Positions 44,598 through 56,532 of a stretch of DNA of 64,000 nucleotides are shown here, one piece after another; within the stretch, counting starts at the first letter, position 1; each line of letters starts with the position of its first letter. This stretch comes from Dillenia suffruticosa (lineage: Eukaryota > Streptophyta > Magnoliopsida > Dilleniales > Dilleniaceae). Below the pieces are notes generated by a model. That model worked only from the letters and a program-made list of their open reading frames with translations. It had not been told where the DNA came from and did no database searches. Location: positions 17,501-81,500 of the forward strand of contig JAVTVX010000001.1 in assembly GCA_033439265.1 (NCBI GenBank), read 5' to 3'. A program made the translations under genes and the position numbers.

Positions 44598-45684
44598 GTA
44601 TGTATGCATTTCAAATATATGCATAATAAATTTCTAGAATAGATTATAAAAACAAGACTAAACTCAAAAAAAAAAAGAATCCACTACATGGTTCACAGAT
44701 TTAGTAAGAAGCATAAAAGTAAACAAAAAGATGTGATTCACCTAATCTCACACATCTGGTCACAAATAGATTATGCAGCCATCTTACAGGTGAAGAGTCA
44801 TGTCATTTCGTAGCGATTACCACCGTCTAACACACTGATTAACTTAAATTATGAGCTGCTAGGCTTTTTTTTATTCAACTAAGAGGTGTGCAACACGCTG
44901 TTCGTGTAGAATTTTGATTTTGGTTGTAAAATAAGAGGAGTTGCCCAATTTGAAATAGTGAAATTCGTATTAATTTGAATTTTGAGATACATATAATTTT
45001 TATTTACAATACTAGAAAAATGAAATCGCAAAAGAAAAAACCGAAAGAAATATATTTTAAATACATTTATTTAACATTAAATATATTATATCAAAATAAA
45101 AAAAATACATTAGAATAAAAAAAATGTATATTATATTTAAATATGTTTAGATTTAAATTATTTATTTAAAAACATTTGGATCTAAATGCATATATTAAAA
45201 ATGTAATGTGCATGGTATGTGAGTGTTATATACTAAAAATTATTTGTTAACTCAAAAAAAGTGTTTAAAATAGAATTAAATATGTTTTTTATTTTTTTGT
45301 GATTTTTTTATTGGTTTTAATTTTTTAAAATAGTTTGTGCTTGCGCAGTATAGAGTTCAAAGTTTGGTTTCAAATATGAGGCTATGTGCCTTGTGTCCTA
45401 TGCATGGTGTTAGAATTGGTGTTAGAATTGTAATTGAGATTATATTTATAATAAATGTTACGAAGCATAGATATTTCTCTTGATATTTCTTTGCTCATGC
45501 TATGACTACCGTAGTTACGTGAACATTAAGTTTTGCATCAATGTTGAAAATTTTAAATTTAAAGACTCAAAAATTTTAATTATATAAGAGAAAAAAATGA
45601 AGAAGGATAATTTTAAAAAGTTTTTGCTTTAACACAAATAATTTACGACATAAAAAATACATAAAATAGAAAATATATACTTAC
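43561..45684. other. AT-rich intergenic sequence with (AT)n microsatellite
   Basis: Very AT-rich, no coding signature. An (AT)n run covers 44556-44594. The left end of the CACTA element should lie here, but no CACTACAAAA terminus was seen; CAACTACAAGAATGG near 44489 is a weak candidate. Confidence 0.5.
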
Positions 45685-48441
45685 TCGAAATATGGCGTCA
45701 CTTCTGAACAGTTCAGTAAAATATATGTGTAGGCTGTCCGCCATTCTTGATCAGTTAAATATCTACGCTTACATGATCCACTTGGTCGACCAAGGTAATT
45801 AAAAATTGAGAATGATTTCAAAATGGGATCAATAGGACCCTCATCATTTCTTCATGCTCTCTCCCTCTTGCACTGAACGTGAGACTCAAAATAATATGAT
45901 GCAAACGTTGTTACTTCCTCCACAATATATGCATTGACAATAGAGACTTCAACACGTGTCTTATTTTTCACTTTCTTTTTCAAATGATATAGGAATCTAA
46001 TTGTAATAAAACAAAATGTTTTAGAAAATTATATGTAATGAAATTAGTAATTTTATATGGTTTGATAACGAAGTATAAAAGATGAAAAACTCACCTTTCA
46101 AATGGATACATCCATTGAAATTGGACAGGTCCTCCAACTTTCGCCTCATATGACAAGTGAACCAAAAGATATTCCATGAAATCAAAAAATGACAGTGGAA
46201 ATATCCTTTCTAAATTATACAAAATGATTGGAATCTCTCTCTCTAACATCTCCATGTGTGAATGTCTCAACACTGTCGAGCAAATATCATGAAGGAAAAT
46301 TCTTAACTCCGTAATGACATCCCAAACAAAATTCGGTAAGAGTTCCTTAAAAGTAATAGGAATTAGTCTTTCCATAAATAGATGGCAATCATGACTTTTC
46401 AAACCAATCAACTTATATTCCTTTAAATCGACACATCTTCTAAGATTTGAGACATAACCATTAGAAAACCTCAATGATTTCAACCATTCACAAACAATCC
46501 ATCTCCGATCTTTATTCAATGTATAAACTGCCTTTGGTTTTGGTCTCCTACTACTTTTATCGACATCAAGAGTGAGTCGTTTACAAAGGAGTCGCATATC
46601 TTTTCTTGCATTCAAGTTGTCTTTCATTTTCCGAGTGATATCCATCACTGTATTTATCAGATTATCAAAAACATTTTTCTCGATGTGCATTACATCGAGA
46701 TTATGATGAACCAAATGAGTCATCCAATACAGTAAATTCCAAAATAAACTTCGTTTAGTCCATTTATGCGAATGTCCATAGCCATATGTTGTACCATGTG
46801 GCTCTTCAATAACAGATGAAAAGTTAAGGACTCTATGCCAAATTTGTTCACCGGTTAATCTAAATGGAGGAGGTGTTCTTTCAATTCTATTTTTAGTGAA
46901 TTCTTCTTTATTTTTTTTGAATTTATGAGTTAACGGTAAAAATTGTCTATGACAATCAAAATAACTCGCTTTTTTCCCATGTTTCAGTCTGAATGACTTT
47001 GATCTCTCCAAACAAATTGGATATCCTAAAATCCCAGCGGTACTCCATCTCGATAACATACCATACGCTGGAAAGTTATTTATGATCCAAAAAAGAGCAG
47101 CCTTCATTACAAACATCTGATTAGTATGAATATCATATGTAGGAACACCTTCATCCCATAGTTGTTTCGACTCCACAATCAATGGTTGCATGTAAACATC
47201 TATTAACTTCTTTGGATTTTGCGGGCTAGGCACGACCAATGTTAAAAACATATACGGTGTCTTCATACACATACCGGGTGGAAGATTATACGGAGTTAAG
47301 ATAACTGGCCAACAAGAATAAGTCTTTCCTGATTTGCCAAATGGAGCAAACCCATCAGCACAGAAATCTAACCTAATATTTCGAGTCTCTCTCGCAAACT
47401 CAAGATACGTTCTATCAAAATATTTCCACGCTTCTGCATCTGAAGGATGACACATTAACCCCTCTTCTGTTTCATGATTTGCATGCCAGGTCATGTGTTG
47501 AGCAGTGGTCTCAGATGCATAAAGTCTTTGTAACCTAGGAGTTAAAGGCAAATAAAACATTTGTCTATATGATTTACTCTGCGGATTACGACCCGACCTC
47601 CAAGTACTCTTGTATCTACATTGATTACAGAATTTACAAAAATCTACATCTTTATCATCTTCCCAATATAGCTTACAAACATTTCTGCAAACATCTATTC
47701 TTTCCACCGGAAGACCTAATTCTTTCACAAGGTTTTCCATACTATAGAAATCATTGGGCATAATATGATCACGCGGCAATACTTATCCAATAACTTGAAC
47801 AAAATCATTAAAACAATTCTCAGACACATTATGCTTTGCCTTGACATTCAACAGTCTTACGGTTAGAGATAGTTTAGTGTGGCTGTCACAACCAGCCCAC
47901 AAAGATTCATTTGCAGCTCTTAAGACTTCCTGAAATTGGAGAGATGATTCATTATTCACATTTTCATCAACACCTTATACTTCTACCTCCTCCAATGGTG
48001 ATGCATAACTAGTATACCTATGTTCAAATGTTGGAGGAAAGCTATAACTTGTAGCGCTTGGATCGGGAACAAAATTCGGACCCGCTGCATCAATTACCAT
48101 CCTCTGATACGGATTTAATTGATCATAATAACTCTGATCCCCACTAATTGAGAATTGTCTATTTCGTCCAAACTCCTCATCAGAAATGAATGGTTCACAA
48201 TGACATGTTCAATTATAATAATTCGGGGTAAAACCAACTCTACAAAATGTTCCCTAACTTTATTACACTACAAAAATTTACCATTACGACACCTTCTATA
48301 CGGACACCTTAACTTATTCCCATCTATAAAATCAACATGAGTACAAGCAAAATATAAAAATTGTTTCAACCCAAAAATAAATTTATCAGTTAAACCCTAA
48401 TGATCAGATAAGTTCTTTTTATACATCCAACTTCTTTTGTT
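45685..48441 (-). pseudogene. TNP2-type CACTA transposase
   Basis: Transposase of the CACTA superfamily, which cuts and pastes elements ending in CACTA. The minus strand has an N-terminal transposase-associated domain (about 48441-48200: RSWMYKKN, FACTHVDFIDGNKLRCPYRR) with stop codons. A 562-codon open frame follows (47779-46095) with the TNP2 core (CADGFAPFGKSGKTYSCWPV, LTPYNLPPGMCMK, LDVMHIEKNVFDNLI, GLKSHDCHLFMERLIPI). An intron with donor GTGAGT at 46094 and acceptor TTAG at 45997 joins YPFER to FLYHLKKKVKNKTRVEVSI in exon 45996-45685. Stops near 47785 and 45870 and the broken N-terminus show it is defective. Confidence 0.9.
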
Positions 48442-48954
48442 CTGCATTTTTCTTGTCTCCAAATTTAAAAAATTTTAAATATTAAAAAAAACTACAAAAA
48501 AACTAAATTATAAACTTAATTAATACCAAACAAATTAACTAAATTATTACAATAATATTAAATATTATCATAGAATTAAATAAAGTATAAAATATTAAAC
48601 ATTTAACAATATTGATTATTTAATTAATCGATATAATATTTACTATAAATTACTGATCATTGTTAACATAATATTTCACATAATCAATTATCACATAAGA
48701 TTTACTATAAATTGCATTTTTCAACCATTACAGTATAAATTAAAACATTTCTTATCACCAATTAATAACTCACCGATAGAGTCCGATATCAACACCAGTA
48801 ACAACTTCCAATCTAAATATTCGACAATCGCAAAACCTAACACATAAAAAATAATTATAAATAACTAATATATTATTAAAGCAATATTATAAAAACATTT
48901 TCTTAAATAACATTTCTCAAAAAATTTAAAAAAAAAATCAATAAAAATAAATCA
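48442..48954. other. AT-rich spacer within CACTA element
   Basis: Extremely AT-rich non-coding sequence between the transposase N-terminus and the GC island; probably 5' UTR or intron. Confidence 0.4.
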
Positions 48955-49440
48955 TTGGGCTGGGCCGGGCCCAATGGCCCAAGCCAATGGGCCACGATGG
49001 CCGCGCAGGGCCAGAGGCCCCTTCGCGCGTCTGGGCCATGAAGGGGCTACATGGCACCTTCGCGCATCTGGGCCTCGCAGGGGAGGCTGCCCTGCGCGCG
49101 GCGGAGGCGCAAAGGGGCCAGCGGCCCCTTCGAGTGTCTAGGGGCGGCTGCCCCTTCGCGCAGTAGAGGCGCAAAGGGGCCAGCGGCCCCTTCGAGTGTC
49201 TGGCCAGCACAAGGGCGGCGGAGCCGCAAAAGAGCCAGCGGCCCCTTCGAGCGTCTGGGTCGCGGAGGGGCGGCGGAGCCGCAAAAGGGCCATCGGCCCC
49301 TTCGCGCACCTGGGCCGCGCTGGGGAGGCTGCCCCTTCCCGCGGCGGAGCCGCAAAGAGCCCAGAGGCCCCTTCGCGGACCTTGGCCGCATAGGGGCTGT
49401 CCTCGCTTGCCGCGGCTCCCCCGCGAAGGGCATATCCGGC
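48955..49440. repeat. GC-rich tandem repeat island in the CACTA element
   Basis: About 490 bp of strongly GC-rich sequence in a genome region otherwise near 33 percent GC. A unit of about 55 to 70 bp recurs six or more times, containing GCGGCGGAGCCGCAAA followed by GCCAGCGGCCCCTTCG. Open frames on both strands here are by-products of the lack of AT-rich stop codons. Spm has a comparable GC-rich downstream control region. Confidence 0.85.
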
Positions 49441-49457
49441 GACTTAGCCGCTAGATT

Positions 49458-49524
49458 TGCCTTCTAAAGCTCAGATCCGACGGCTGGCAGTCGGATCTGC
49501 CTTCTGGAGCTCAGATCCAACGGT
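49458..49524. repeat. Short direct repeat beside GC island
   Basis: GCCTTCTRRAGCTCAGATCC occurs at about 49458 and 49499, each followed by RACGG, with a shared TCGGATCT between them. Confidence 0.7.
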
Positions 49525-49679
49525 GCCATCTACGGGGAAGTGAGAGAGAAAGAGAGAGAGAGAGTACCTAACACTATTGTAAATCTGCCATCCCTTCGCA
49601 GAACCCCTTTGCACCTATTCAAAAATGAACCCGATAGAGAGAGAGAAAGAGTGAAGTATGAAATATATTGAAAATAGGG

Positions 49680-49965
49680 ACAAAACGTTTTTGTCCTAAA
49701 ATTCGTTTCGTCCCTGAATCAGGAACGAATTTTTTTTCCATCCCATAATCAAGGACGAATTTTTTTTCCATCCCAAAATCAGGGACGAATTTTTTTTCGT
49801 CCCAGAATCAGGGACGAAAATTTTTTTTCGTCCCAGAATCAGGGACGATAATTTTTTTCGTACCTGAATCTAAGACAAATTTTTTTTTTCGTCCCTGCAG
49901 TGACGAAAATTTTTTTTGTCGCTAAAATCTACGACGAAAGAATGGTTTCATTGCTAAATTTCTGA
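49680..49965. repeat. CACTA subterminal repeats, inner block
   Basis: Eight or so copies of a roughly 30-bp palindromic unit, GGGACGAA, a T-run, then TTCGTCCC, separated by AGAATCA. In CACTA elements such arrays bind the element's own TNPA-type protein. Confidence 0.8.
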
Positions 49966-50619
49966 TAAATATATGTTTTCGTAGCAATTTGTAATAAATT
50001 TAACGATAAATAATTTTCTCCTTTATAATTTGCAATGAATTTTGCAACAATATTTATGATTTCTTATAAATAACAAATTGAATACACTAAAATAGAAACT
50101 AAATCGACAAACTATCAACAATAATTACGTACTATGATATAATTATAAAAAAACGTTCAATTTATTGATTATTAATTAACAAGTATTTCTACTTTAATTC
50201 TTAGTTTATTTAATCGAATACTTAAACAAATTTATAAGATAGACTTATTAGTGTTGGGAATGGAAAATTAAACATATAATGAATAGAAAATGAATATACT
50301 AATAATAATCTTTTGTAACAATTTAAAAGATTTGTAAAGTTATAGAAAGTAAATGTACCAATTTAAAAGATTATACTATATTATCATTTTTTTATATAAA
50401 TAGATAATAAATGAATTATTTTATATAAGTTTTTTTGAATATCTTAAGATTTTATACGCTATCAGTATATATCACTATTTACGAATCGTTTTTTATATTA
50501 GAAAATGTTTCAAATACTAGAAAATGTTTGTAATGACCGAATTTAGCAACAAATGTTATGTTTGTCACTAATTTGCAACAAATTTAGTAACAAATAATCG
50601 AATTTTTTACGACGAATAT

Positions 50620-51235
50620 AAATATTTGTCGCTAAATTTGCGACGAATTTAGAAATTTGTCGCAAATTTAGGGACAAATTCATTTTCGTCCCAAATTTAG
50701 GAACAAATTGAGAATTTCATCGCAAAATTTTGGGACGAATAAACGAATTCGTCCCAGATTTAGGGACGAATTTCTATTTCGTCCCAAAAATTTGGGACAA
50801 ATTTTTTTTTCGTCCCAGATTTAGGGACAAATTTTTCATTCGTCGCAAATTTTGCGATGAATTTTTTTTCGTCCTTAATTTAGGGACAAATTTTTCATTC
50901 GTCGCAAATTTTGGGACAAATTTTTTTTTCATCCGAAATTTAGAGACGAATTTTTAATTCGTTGTAAATTTAGCAACGAATTTTGAAATTCGTTGCAAAT
51001 TTAGCAATGAATATTTTATTCGTCGCAAATTTGCAACAAATTGTGTGTCAAAAAATTTTTGTCAAAAATTAGCGACGAATTTTGTAACGAAAAGTTTTTT
51101 TGTTGCTAAATTTGCGACGAAAATTTTTTTGTTGCTAAAATCATGGCTAATTTGCGACAATAGTATTTTTTGTTGCTAAATTTGTTGCATATTCGCGACG
51201 AATATTTGTCGTTGCTAAAATTCGTCGCTGAATTC
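50620..51235. repeat. CACTA subterminal repeats, terminal block
   Basis: More than a dozen units of TTCGTCSCAAATTT with TTTRGGGACGAA or GCGACGAA in both orientations, reaching to within about 20 bp of the terminus at 51251. Spacing is 25 to 35 bp. Confidence 0.85.
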
Positions 51236-51240
51236 TTGTT

Positions 51241-51251
51241 TTTTTGTAGTG
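51241..51251 (-). repeat. CACTA terminal sequence
   Basis: TTTTTGTAGTG on the plus strand, i.e. CACTACAAAAA on the minus strand, the canonical end of plant CACTA elements. The next three bases are TCA (possible target duplication, unpaired here). Confidence 0.85.
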
Positions 51252-51726
51252 TCATAAGTTGGTCCTCATATAATTTTTCACAATCAGGAAAAAAAAAACA
51301 CAGGGTCTCTCAACAAAATTTGCATGATTCTGGAAAATTATGTTAGAAGTGTGTAATTGACGCCTAAAGAAAATAATATCGGAGATTTCTCTTCCAGTAC
51401 ATTACCTGAGGTATGAACAAGAAAAGGAGATAAAAACATGTAGGTGAATAACAGTTATAGACTTGGTACGTAAAGTATCCATTTTAGTCTCTTCAAGTAC
51501 AATCACAAAAAGGTCACTTGGTACCTAAAGTATCCAACTAAATACATGGGGTCCAAGGTGAATAACATGTAGATATCCTTCCATTTATAATTTAATTTAT
51601 TTTTCCAATTAAGAAGAGGATGCTTTCAGGAATTAGAAACAAACGTGAGAGCTCATCTCCATTAATATTAACAAGCAACCCAATGCAACAAAAAGAATAA
51701 AGTGGGCAAAATGACAGTAAACTCAC
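51252..51726. other. Non-coding sequence right of CACTA element
   Basis: No gene seen. A phrase resembling TTGGTACCTAAAGTATCCA is repeated near 51462 and 51518. Confidence 0.4.
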
Positions 51727-51787
51727 AATAGCTCCACAGAAACCTGGCTCCTTCATTCCAAACAAGTACGCAAAGAAACTCTCTTGC
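51727..51787 (-). pseudogene. Orphan prolidase (Xaa-Pro dipeptidase) exon
   Basis: A single 61-bp minus-strand exon between acceptor TTTATAG and donor GTGAGT. It encodes RQESFFAYLFGMKEPGFCGA, which matches the conserved RQESYFAYLFG..EPGFYGA of plant M24 prolidases near residue 60. No other prolidase exon was found on either side, so it is a captured or left-behind fragment. Splice signals are intact. Confidence 0.75.
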
Positions 51788-52555
51788 CTATAAATCAAAC
51801 AAGTTGTTTAGTATAGTACGTGAGCGTCATATGGTTTCACTTAATACAACAATACTCATAGACTACATTTAAGTAACAAATCACAAAACGAAGAAGGGAA
51901 AAGTTTTGCATCTTTTAAGATAAATTATTTGTAGAAGAAAATCCAGTTCCTGAACACAAGATTTAGAATGGTCACATTTTTGCAATGAAATGCGATAAAT
52001 TTTGTAAACAAGTATAAATTTTACACCATGGGAGGAGGCCCTTGCTCTCCTTGCACAGAGACCAAAAAGAAAGGCGAAGTGGTCACTTGCCAATCATCCC
52101 CAGAGAGAGAGAGAGAGAGAGAGGGCAACAAAATTTCATTGAGAGAAAAACAAATAAATTTTTAATGGACTCAGAAGATAAAATAACAGACCCATATCGC
52201 ATTTAAGCAAAAGAATGCAAATTTCAATAATGAGTAAAAATTCCCATGGCATTGAACCAAAATAATGTGCTAGATTATAGCTCTCATATTAGCCATCTTG
52301 CCATATGTAGTTGAAAAGAACAAACGATTTCTAACTTCTTCACTAATAAACTTCATGGCAACAACTACTACCAAACCCCCCCTCCCAAAAAAAGCCCAGA
52401 AATTACCACAAGGTAACACATACAGAAACCGAAATAATGATGCTTTAACTGAAACCCAAAAGGAAGGGTACATAATCCAAATAATAAGAAAGAAAACAGA
52501 TCATGTCATTGTAAATTAAAGTTCAAGCATGATAACGAATAATCAAAAAGTGTAC

Positions 52556-52630
52556 CCCATGGATTGTAGAGTGATACTTGGGCGTCTATGTTGGGCAAAT
52601 GCTAGGACCACAGCATCCTCTACCCTCAAG
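52556..52630 (-). other. Exon-like fragment, unidentified
   Basis: The minus strand reads VEDAVVLAFAQHRRPSITLQ in an open frame after a CTTGAGG. It looks like real protein-coding sequence by composition, but I do not recognise the family. Same strand as the neighbouring CCR4 and prolidase pieces. Confidence 0.35.
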
Positions 52631-53040
52631 GAGAAGAAGAAATTATTAATAGAACACATGCCACAAGAATCCAGAACCCATTTCTAATACATAATAACAG
52701 AGAATGTGAAACCCCAAGACAAACTTTCACAAAACAGGCAATGAGTGTAAGAACAAAGTGCCTATTTTGAAAACTAAACTAATTAAATAACATTCAATGG
52801 AGAGAGCAGCCATTGCTTGTAAAAGAAATTAACCTTTAAGGATGCTAGTTCTCTTAAGCCCATCTAAACTGACAACATACTTTCAATATTTCCATCTCCA
52901 GTTAGATCACCCTGCTCTCAAGCGAATCTTTCCCTCTTATTTGATTCATTTCCATCTGTTCCATTACAATAATGTCTCATACAGGGTCATCCACAAAGAA
53001 GCATGAGAAAGAGAGCACTTATAAAAAATAATCACTAATT

Positions 53041-53132
53041 TGCAAACCGGCCTTTTTTCCAAGCTTCCTCCCTAGCTCCAGCAGAAACAACAACTTCAAA
53101 GGGAAGAGGTGCTAAAGATGACCAATGCTCAT
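53041..53132 (-). other. Exon-like fragment, unidentified
   Basis: The minus strand reads [20 protein letters not shown], then [12 protein letters not shown] and a stop. An AG precedes the start. It is protein-like but not assigned to a family. It lies downstream of the CCR4 relic on the same strand. Confidence 0.35.
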
Positions 53133-54486
53133 GCTTTAAGACTACTATATCTGCACAAATACCTATACAACACAAGGAATAAAAATATACAAAACCAAAA
53201 TTTATAATAATAATAATAATAAAAATAATAATTCAGAAAAAGGTCTAACTTCTTTCAAACCAAGAACTACCAATTGAACATCACAAAAAAAAAAAAAAAG
53301 GATTGGCATGCAATGTTGAAATGAAAATGTTAATGACATGGTCCATTTCCATGAAAGCTCTACAAAGCTTCCAATCTCTTAAATTCGTCACTTTTTTTTT
53401 TTTTATTCTACTTTGTCCCTGCCTACATATAAATCTCATCAGGTGATTCCAATTACAATGCTTGTACAATACAAAACTTGGAAAACATGAAAGTGTCTCT
53501 TTCTCGGTTATGTACAGCAGCCTTTGTGACATGAAATATTGACAGCCTCTAGTCAGCCATACAACGCATTGTACTGCAAGAAAGTATGAAAAAAGCAACA
53601 CAATATTGATATTAAGGTCATTGCATTCAACACAATAACAAGGCATCAGTCAAAGATTGCGTAACCTTGTTAAATTCAACGTTCATACAAGAACAAACCC
53701 CTTTGCAAGGAAGGAAACTACTTGGAAACAGCAAGTATGCAGAAGTTACTAAAACAACAAAGGGACCTCATATTTTCTGACATGTGAAAATCTATCTCTG
53801 CGGAAGAAGGTAGCACAACCATCAATTGTATGGATATTCCCTGTGAAAACCTGCAAGCATCACCAATATAATTATAATGCAATTAATTAAAAAAAAAAAC
53901 CACCACGGATCATAGCAGCAAGTCTAGAGAAACCAACCTGATTTGTCTTTCTCTTGAAAAGAGCTTGGTACCCGTGTTTATCAAACTCCTGAGCCAAAAA
54001 CTCCTCAAAATGATCGCTTTGAACCTGAAAAAATATTCATTTGGGCCATCACTATTTAACATTAAAATCAAATTCACCAAAGAAAAAGAAAAGAAAAAAC
54101 AAGTACTATGAAAAGTAATGCTACTGACTACATTTAACAGCTGCAGTATTGATTTTAAAATTGACCAAACCACAGGACTTTGACCCCCTCCACAGTTCTG
54201 TAATTAAAGACCCAGAAGAATGAAACCATCTTAAGATGTACCTAGTTTAAGAAAGCTCAAAAACTTACCTCCTAAAGACAAACAATATCTGCACGGTAGC
54301 CAACTATTTCTCGCAAGAGATTTTGTCTGCGAGAAGGCCAAGAAATAGCCCATGGAGGGCAATATCTGTATTGTTCATTAGTAGCATAGACATCAGACAA
54401 AATATTGCACGAGAGGATTGTGAAAGTTCCTGCTGATAAGACGCGCCCATCTGACTCAACATGTACACAACTTTTGCATCTTCCGG

Positions 54487-55475
54487 CTAATTAAGAACTA
54501 TGGCACATCATGTAACATAAATTCACATTATGATGGACAAACTTCTCTTTTCTAATCTGGTCAACAGAATTGGGGATTCAATTTCAACCTGAGCACGAGA
54601 AAGAAAAGGCCCTAAAAACTATAGGAAGCTAGAACTCTACTCCACCAAACAAAGAACAGTTACATCTAGAATTTAAAGCCCGTGACCCCAAAATTTGGGA
54701 TTAAGGGTGGCTGTTGTTGACTAGCATCATTGCTACTTTTGAAATCATATTAGTACCTATTCATCATCTGTAGTTGCAAACATTGTCATAAGTTAAAAGC
54801 TAAATGTGTACTTAGATGATGCCACTAACAGTAAAAGTGAAGAAGAATTATGGAACTACTTAGTAGATCGAGCCTTGAAGTCTCCTATTATCCCATGCAA
54901 ACTAATGTTTGGTTGACCAAAAGTTGTTTGCAACACCTTTCTAATTTTGTACGATTCATTTCCTACTTTTCATACCGGAAGAATTTCTAAATATGTATGC
55001 ACGTATTTTTTCCAGAAGTTTGAAGGACAACAACATTAGAGGGTTTGAACTCTACACTTTTAGGTTATTGTTTATTGTTTTGACATCAAAACCAAAGAAG
55101 ATCTATAGGAAGCTAGATGTAAATTAGATAACCGCAGGAATGCATGAGAGTGCCAAAAAAATTTACATTAAATGATGAAAAACATTGCAAAGAATGGAAT
55201 CTGTATTAACTGCAAAATGTAAAAACTCTCGTGTGGAAACAACCATGAGAGTTTAGTAATTCAGTTACAGAAACAATCAGATGCAAATAAACAGAAGTCT
55301 TTAGAAGAGAGCGTGGTTAGATTCTGTATTCGCTTAAACAGAAAAGACCCTAATATAGAAGGAGAGCGTCATATCCCAGTTTGGGGATTTCAGTCAAAAA
55401 TCAAAAAGTACAATCTAGTTATCATTACATCCACAATCATAAAACTTCTAACTCCACCGTCACAACTCCCCCATT
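54487..55475. other. CCR4 pseudogene intronic sequence
   Basis: Non-coding sequence between the CCR4 relic exon and the Mutator-like element. Expected upstream CCR4 exons were looked for and not found. Confidence 0.5.
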
Positions 55476-55765
55476 GAGTTAATTACTTGTTAAGTCATTA
55501 AACTTTACCCCGAATTTACAAATTCGTCCTTAAACTTCAAAATGCTACGGATGAGGATCTAGATTTCAAAAATCATTACTTGTTGGTCCCTCCGTTAGTA
55601 ACGGCGCCAACCTATCCGTTAACTGCTGAACTGGGTGAATGTTGGAGATGATCTGGATGCTGCGTGTTCAGTTTTGCAAGCATGTTTGATGATACGTCGG
55701 TAGGCAACTGTCCTTATGATGCCACGTCAGATAATATGCTAACGTGGCATGACACGTTAGCAGGA
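55476..55765 (+). repeat. MULE left terminal inverted repeat
   Basis: Pairs with 60747-61036 in inverse orientation through the whole length with scattered mismatches and small indels. Shared blocks include CTTGTTGGTCCCTC, CTGTCCTTATGATGCCACGT and GCATGACACGT. Confidence 0.9.
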
Positions 55766-56532
55766 CTACTTATGTTTTCGATGGGTGAGAATCAACAGGT
55801 TAAATCTAAATAAAGTAAAAACAAAAGGAAGAGAGAACGACAGAACATTTCATAGGCGGAGAGAAAGCGAAGGTAACTCGTCGAATAGAATTAGTGAAGA
55901 TTAGGGATTTTTTACTGTATTCGAAGGAAACAATAGTTGGATTTGAGTGTCGACAGGGGTCCATGTTTGGTTTTTGCTTTACTATCCGTTTAAAAATTAA
56001 GGCTTGTGGTCCCGATTCTTGGTTCGTGATCGTGATCGTGGTTATTTCCTAAAGGTGGGATCTGTATAAGGTATGAAATCTAACCGCACTATTTCTATTG
56101 CTGTAATTTGAAGTGTTTAAAATTAGGGTTTCAAAAAATTAGAGTTTTCGGAAAAACTAGGATTTCCAAAAAGTTGTTTCTTTAAACTTGTTATTAAAAT
56201 GTAATTAAGTCTATATTATTAGAGTTCATTAAATATTAGGGTTTCAAGTTTTAAAAATTAGGGGTTTTTTAATATTGTTAATAAAATGTTATTTAATCTG
56301 TAAGTTTTGTTTATATTGTTATAAACTCTATATTATACTTTGTTAATGTTCTGTGATCGAATAAATATTGAGATTGTTTATATCATTATAAACTCTATAT
56401 TATATTTTGTTAATATTCTGTTAATAAATTGTATTATGCTGTGATTAAATAAATGTATGCCGAGATTGTTGAAATTGTTTAAATGTGTATGAATAATGTC
56501 TTAGTTTTTTCATAATTTTTCGTTCCTCAGAT

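Larger units (their letters stand above)
45685..51251 (-). mobile_element. CACTA (En/Spm) element, right terminus present
   Basis: The minus-strand element starts at 51251 with CACTACAAAAA (plus strand TTTTTGTAGTG). Inward lie about 600 bp and then 280 bp of short subterminal repeats around CGTCGC/GGGACGAA, a GC-rich tandem-repeat island, and then the TNP2-type transposase. This order mirrors the control regions and coding part of Spm. The opposite terminus was not identified, so the extent to the left is a minimum. Confidence 0.8.

Noticed and set aside
48262..48275. CACTACAAAAATTT as a second CACTA terminus
   Set aside because: It lies within the transposase N-terminal coding part (the strand read as GKFL..CNK) and has no subterminal repeats beside it, so it is a chance match.
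48938..49467. Overlapping proline/arginine-rich open frames on both strands
   Set aside because: They are a product of GC-rich tandem repeats in which stop codons are rare. No domain, and every frame is open at once.
49680..49965. CRISPR-like array of regularly spaced repeats
   Set aside because: Plant nuclear DNA; the spacers are themselves repeats, and the units are CACTA subterminal palindromes.
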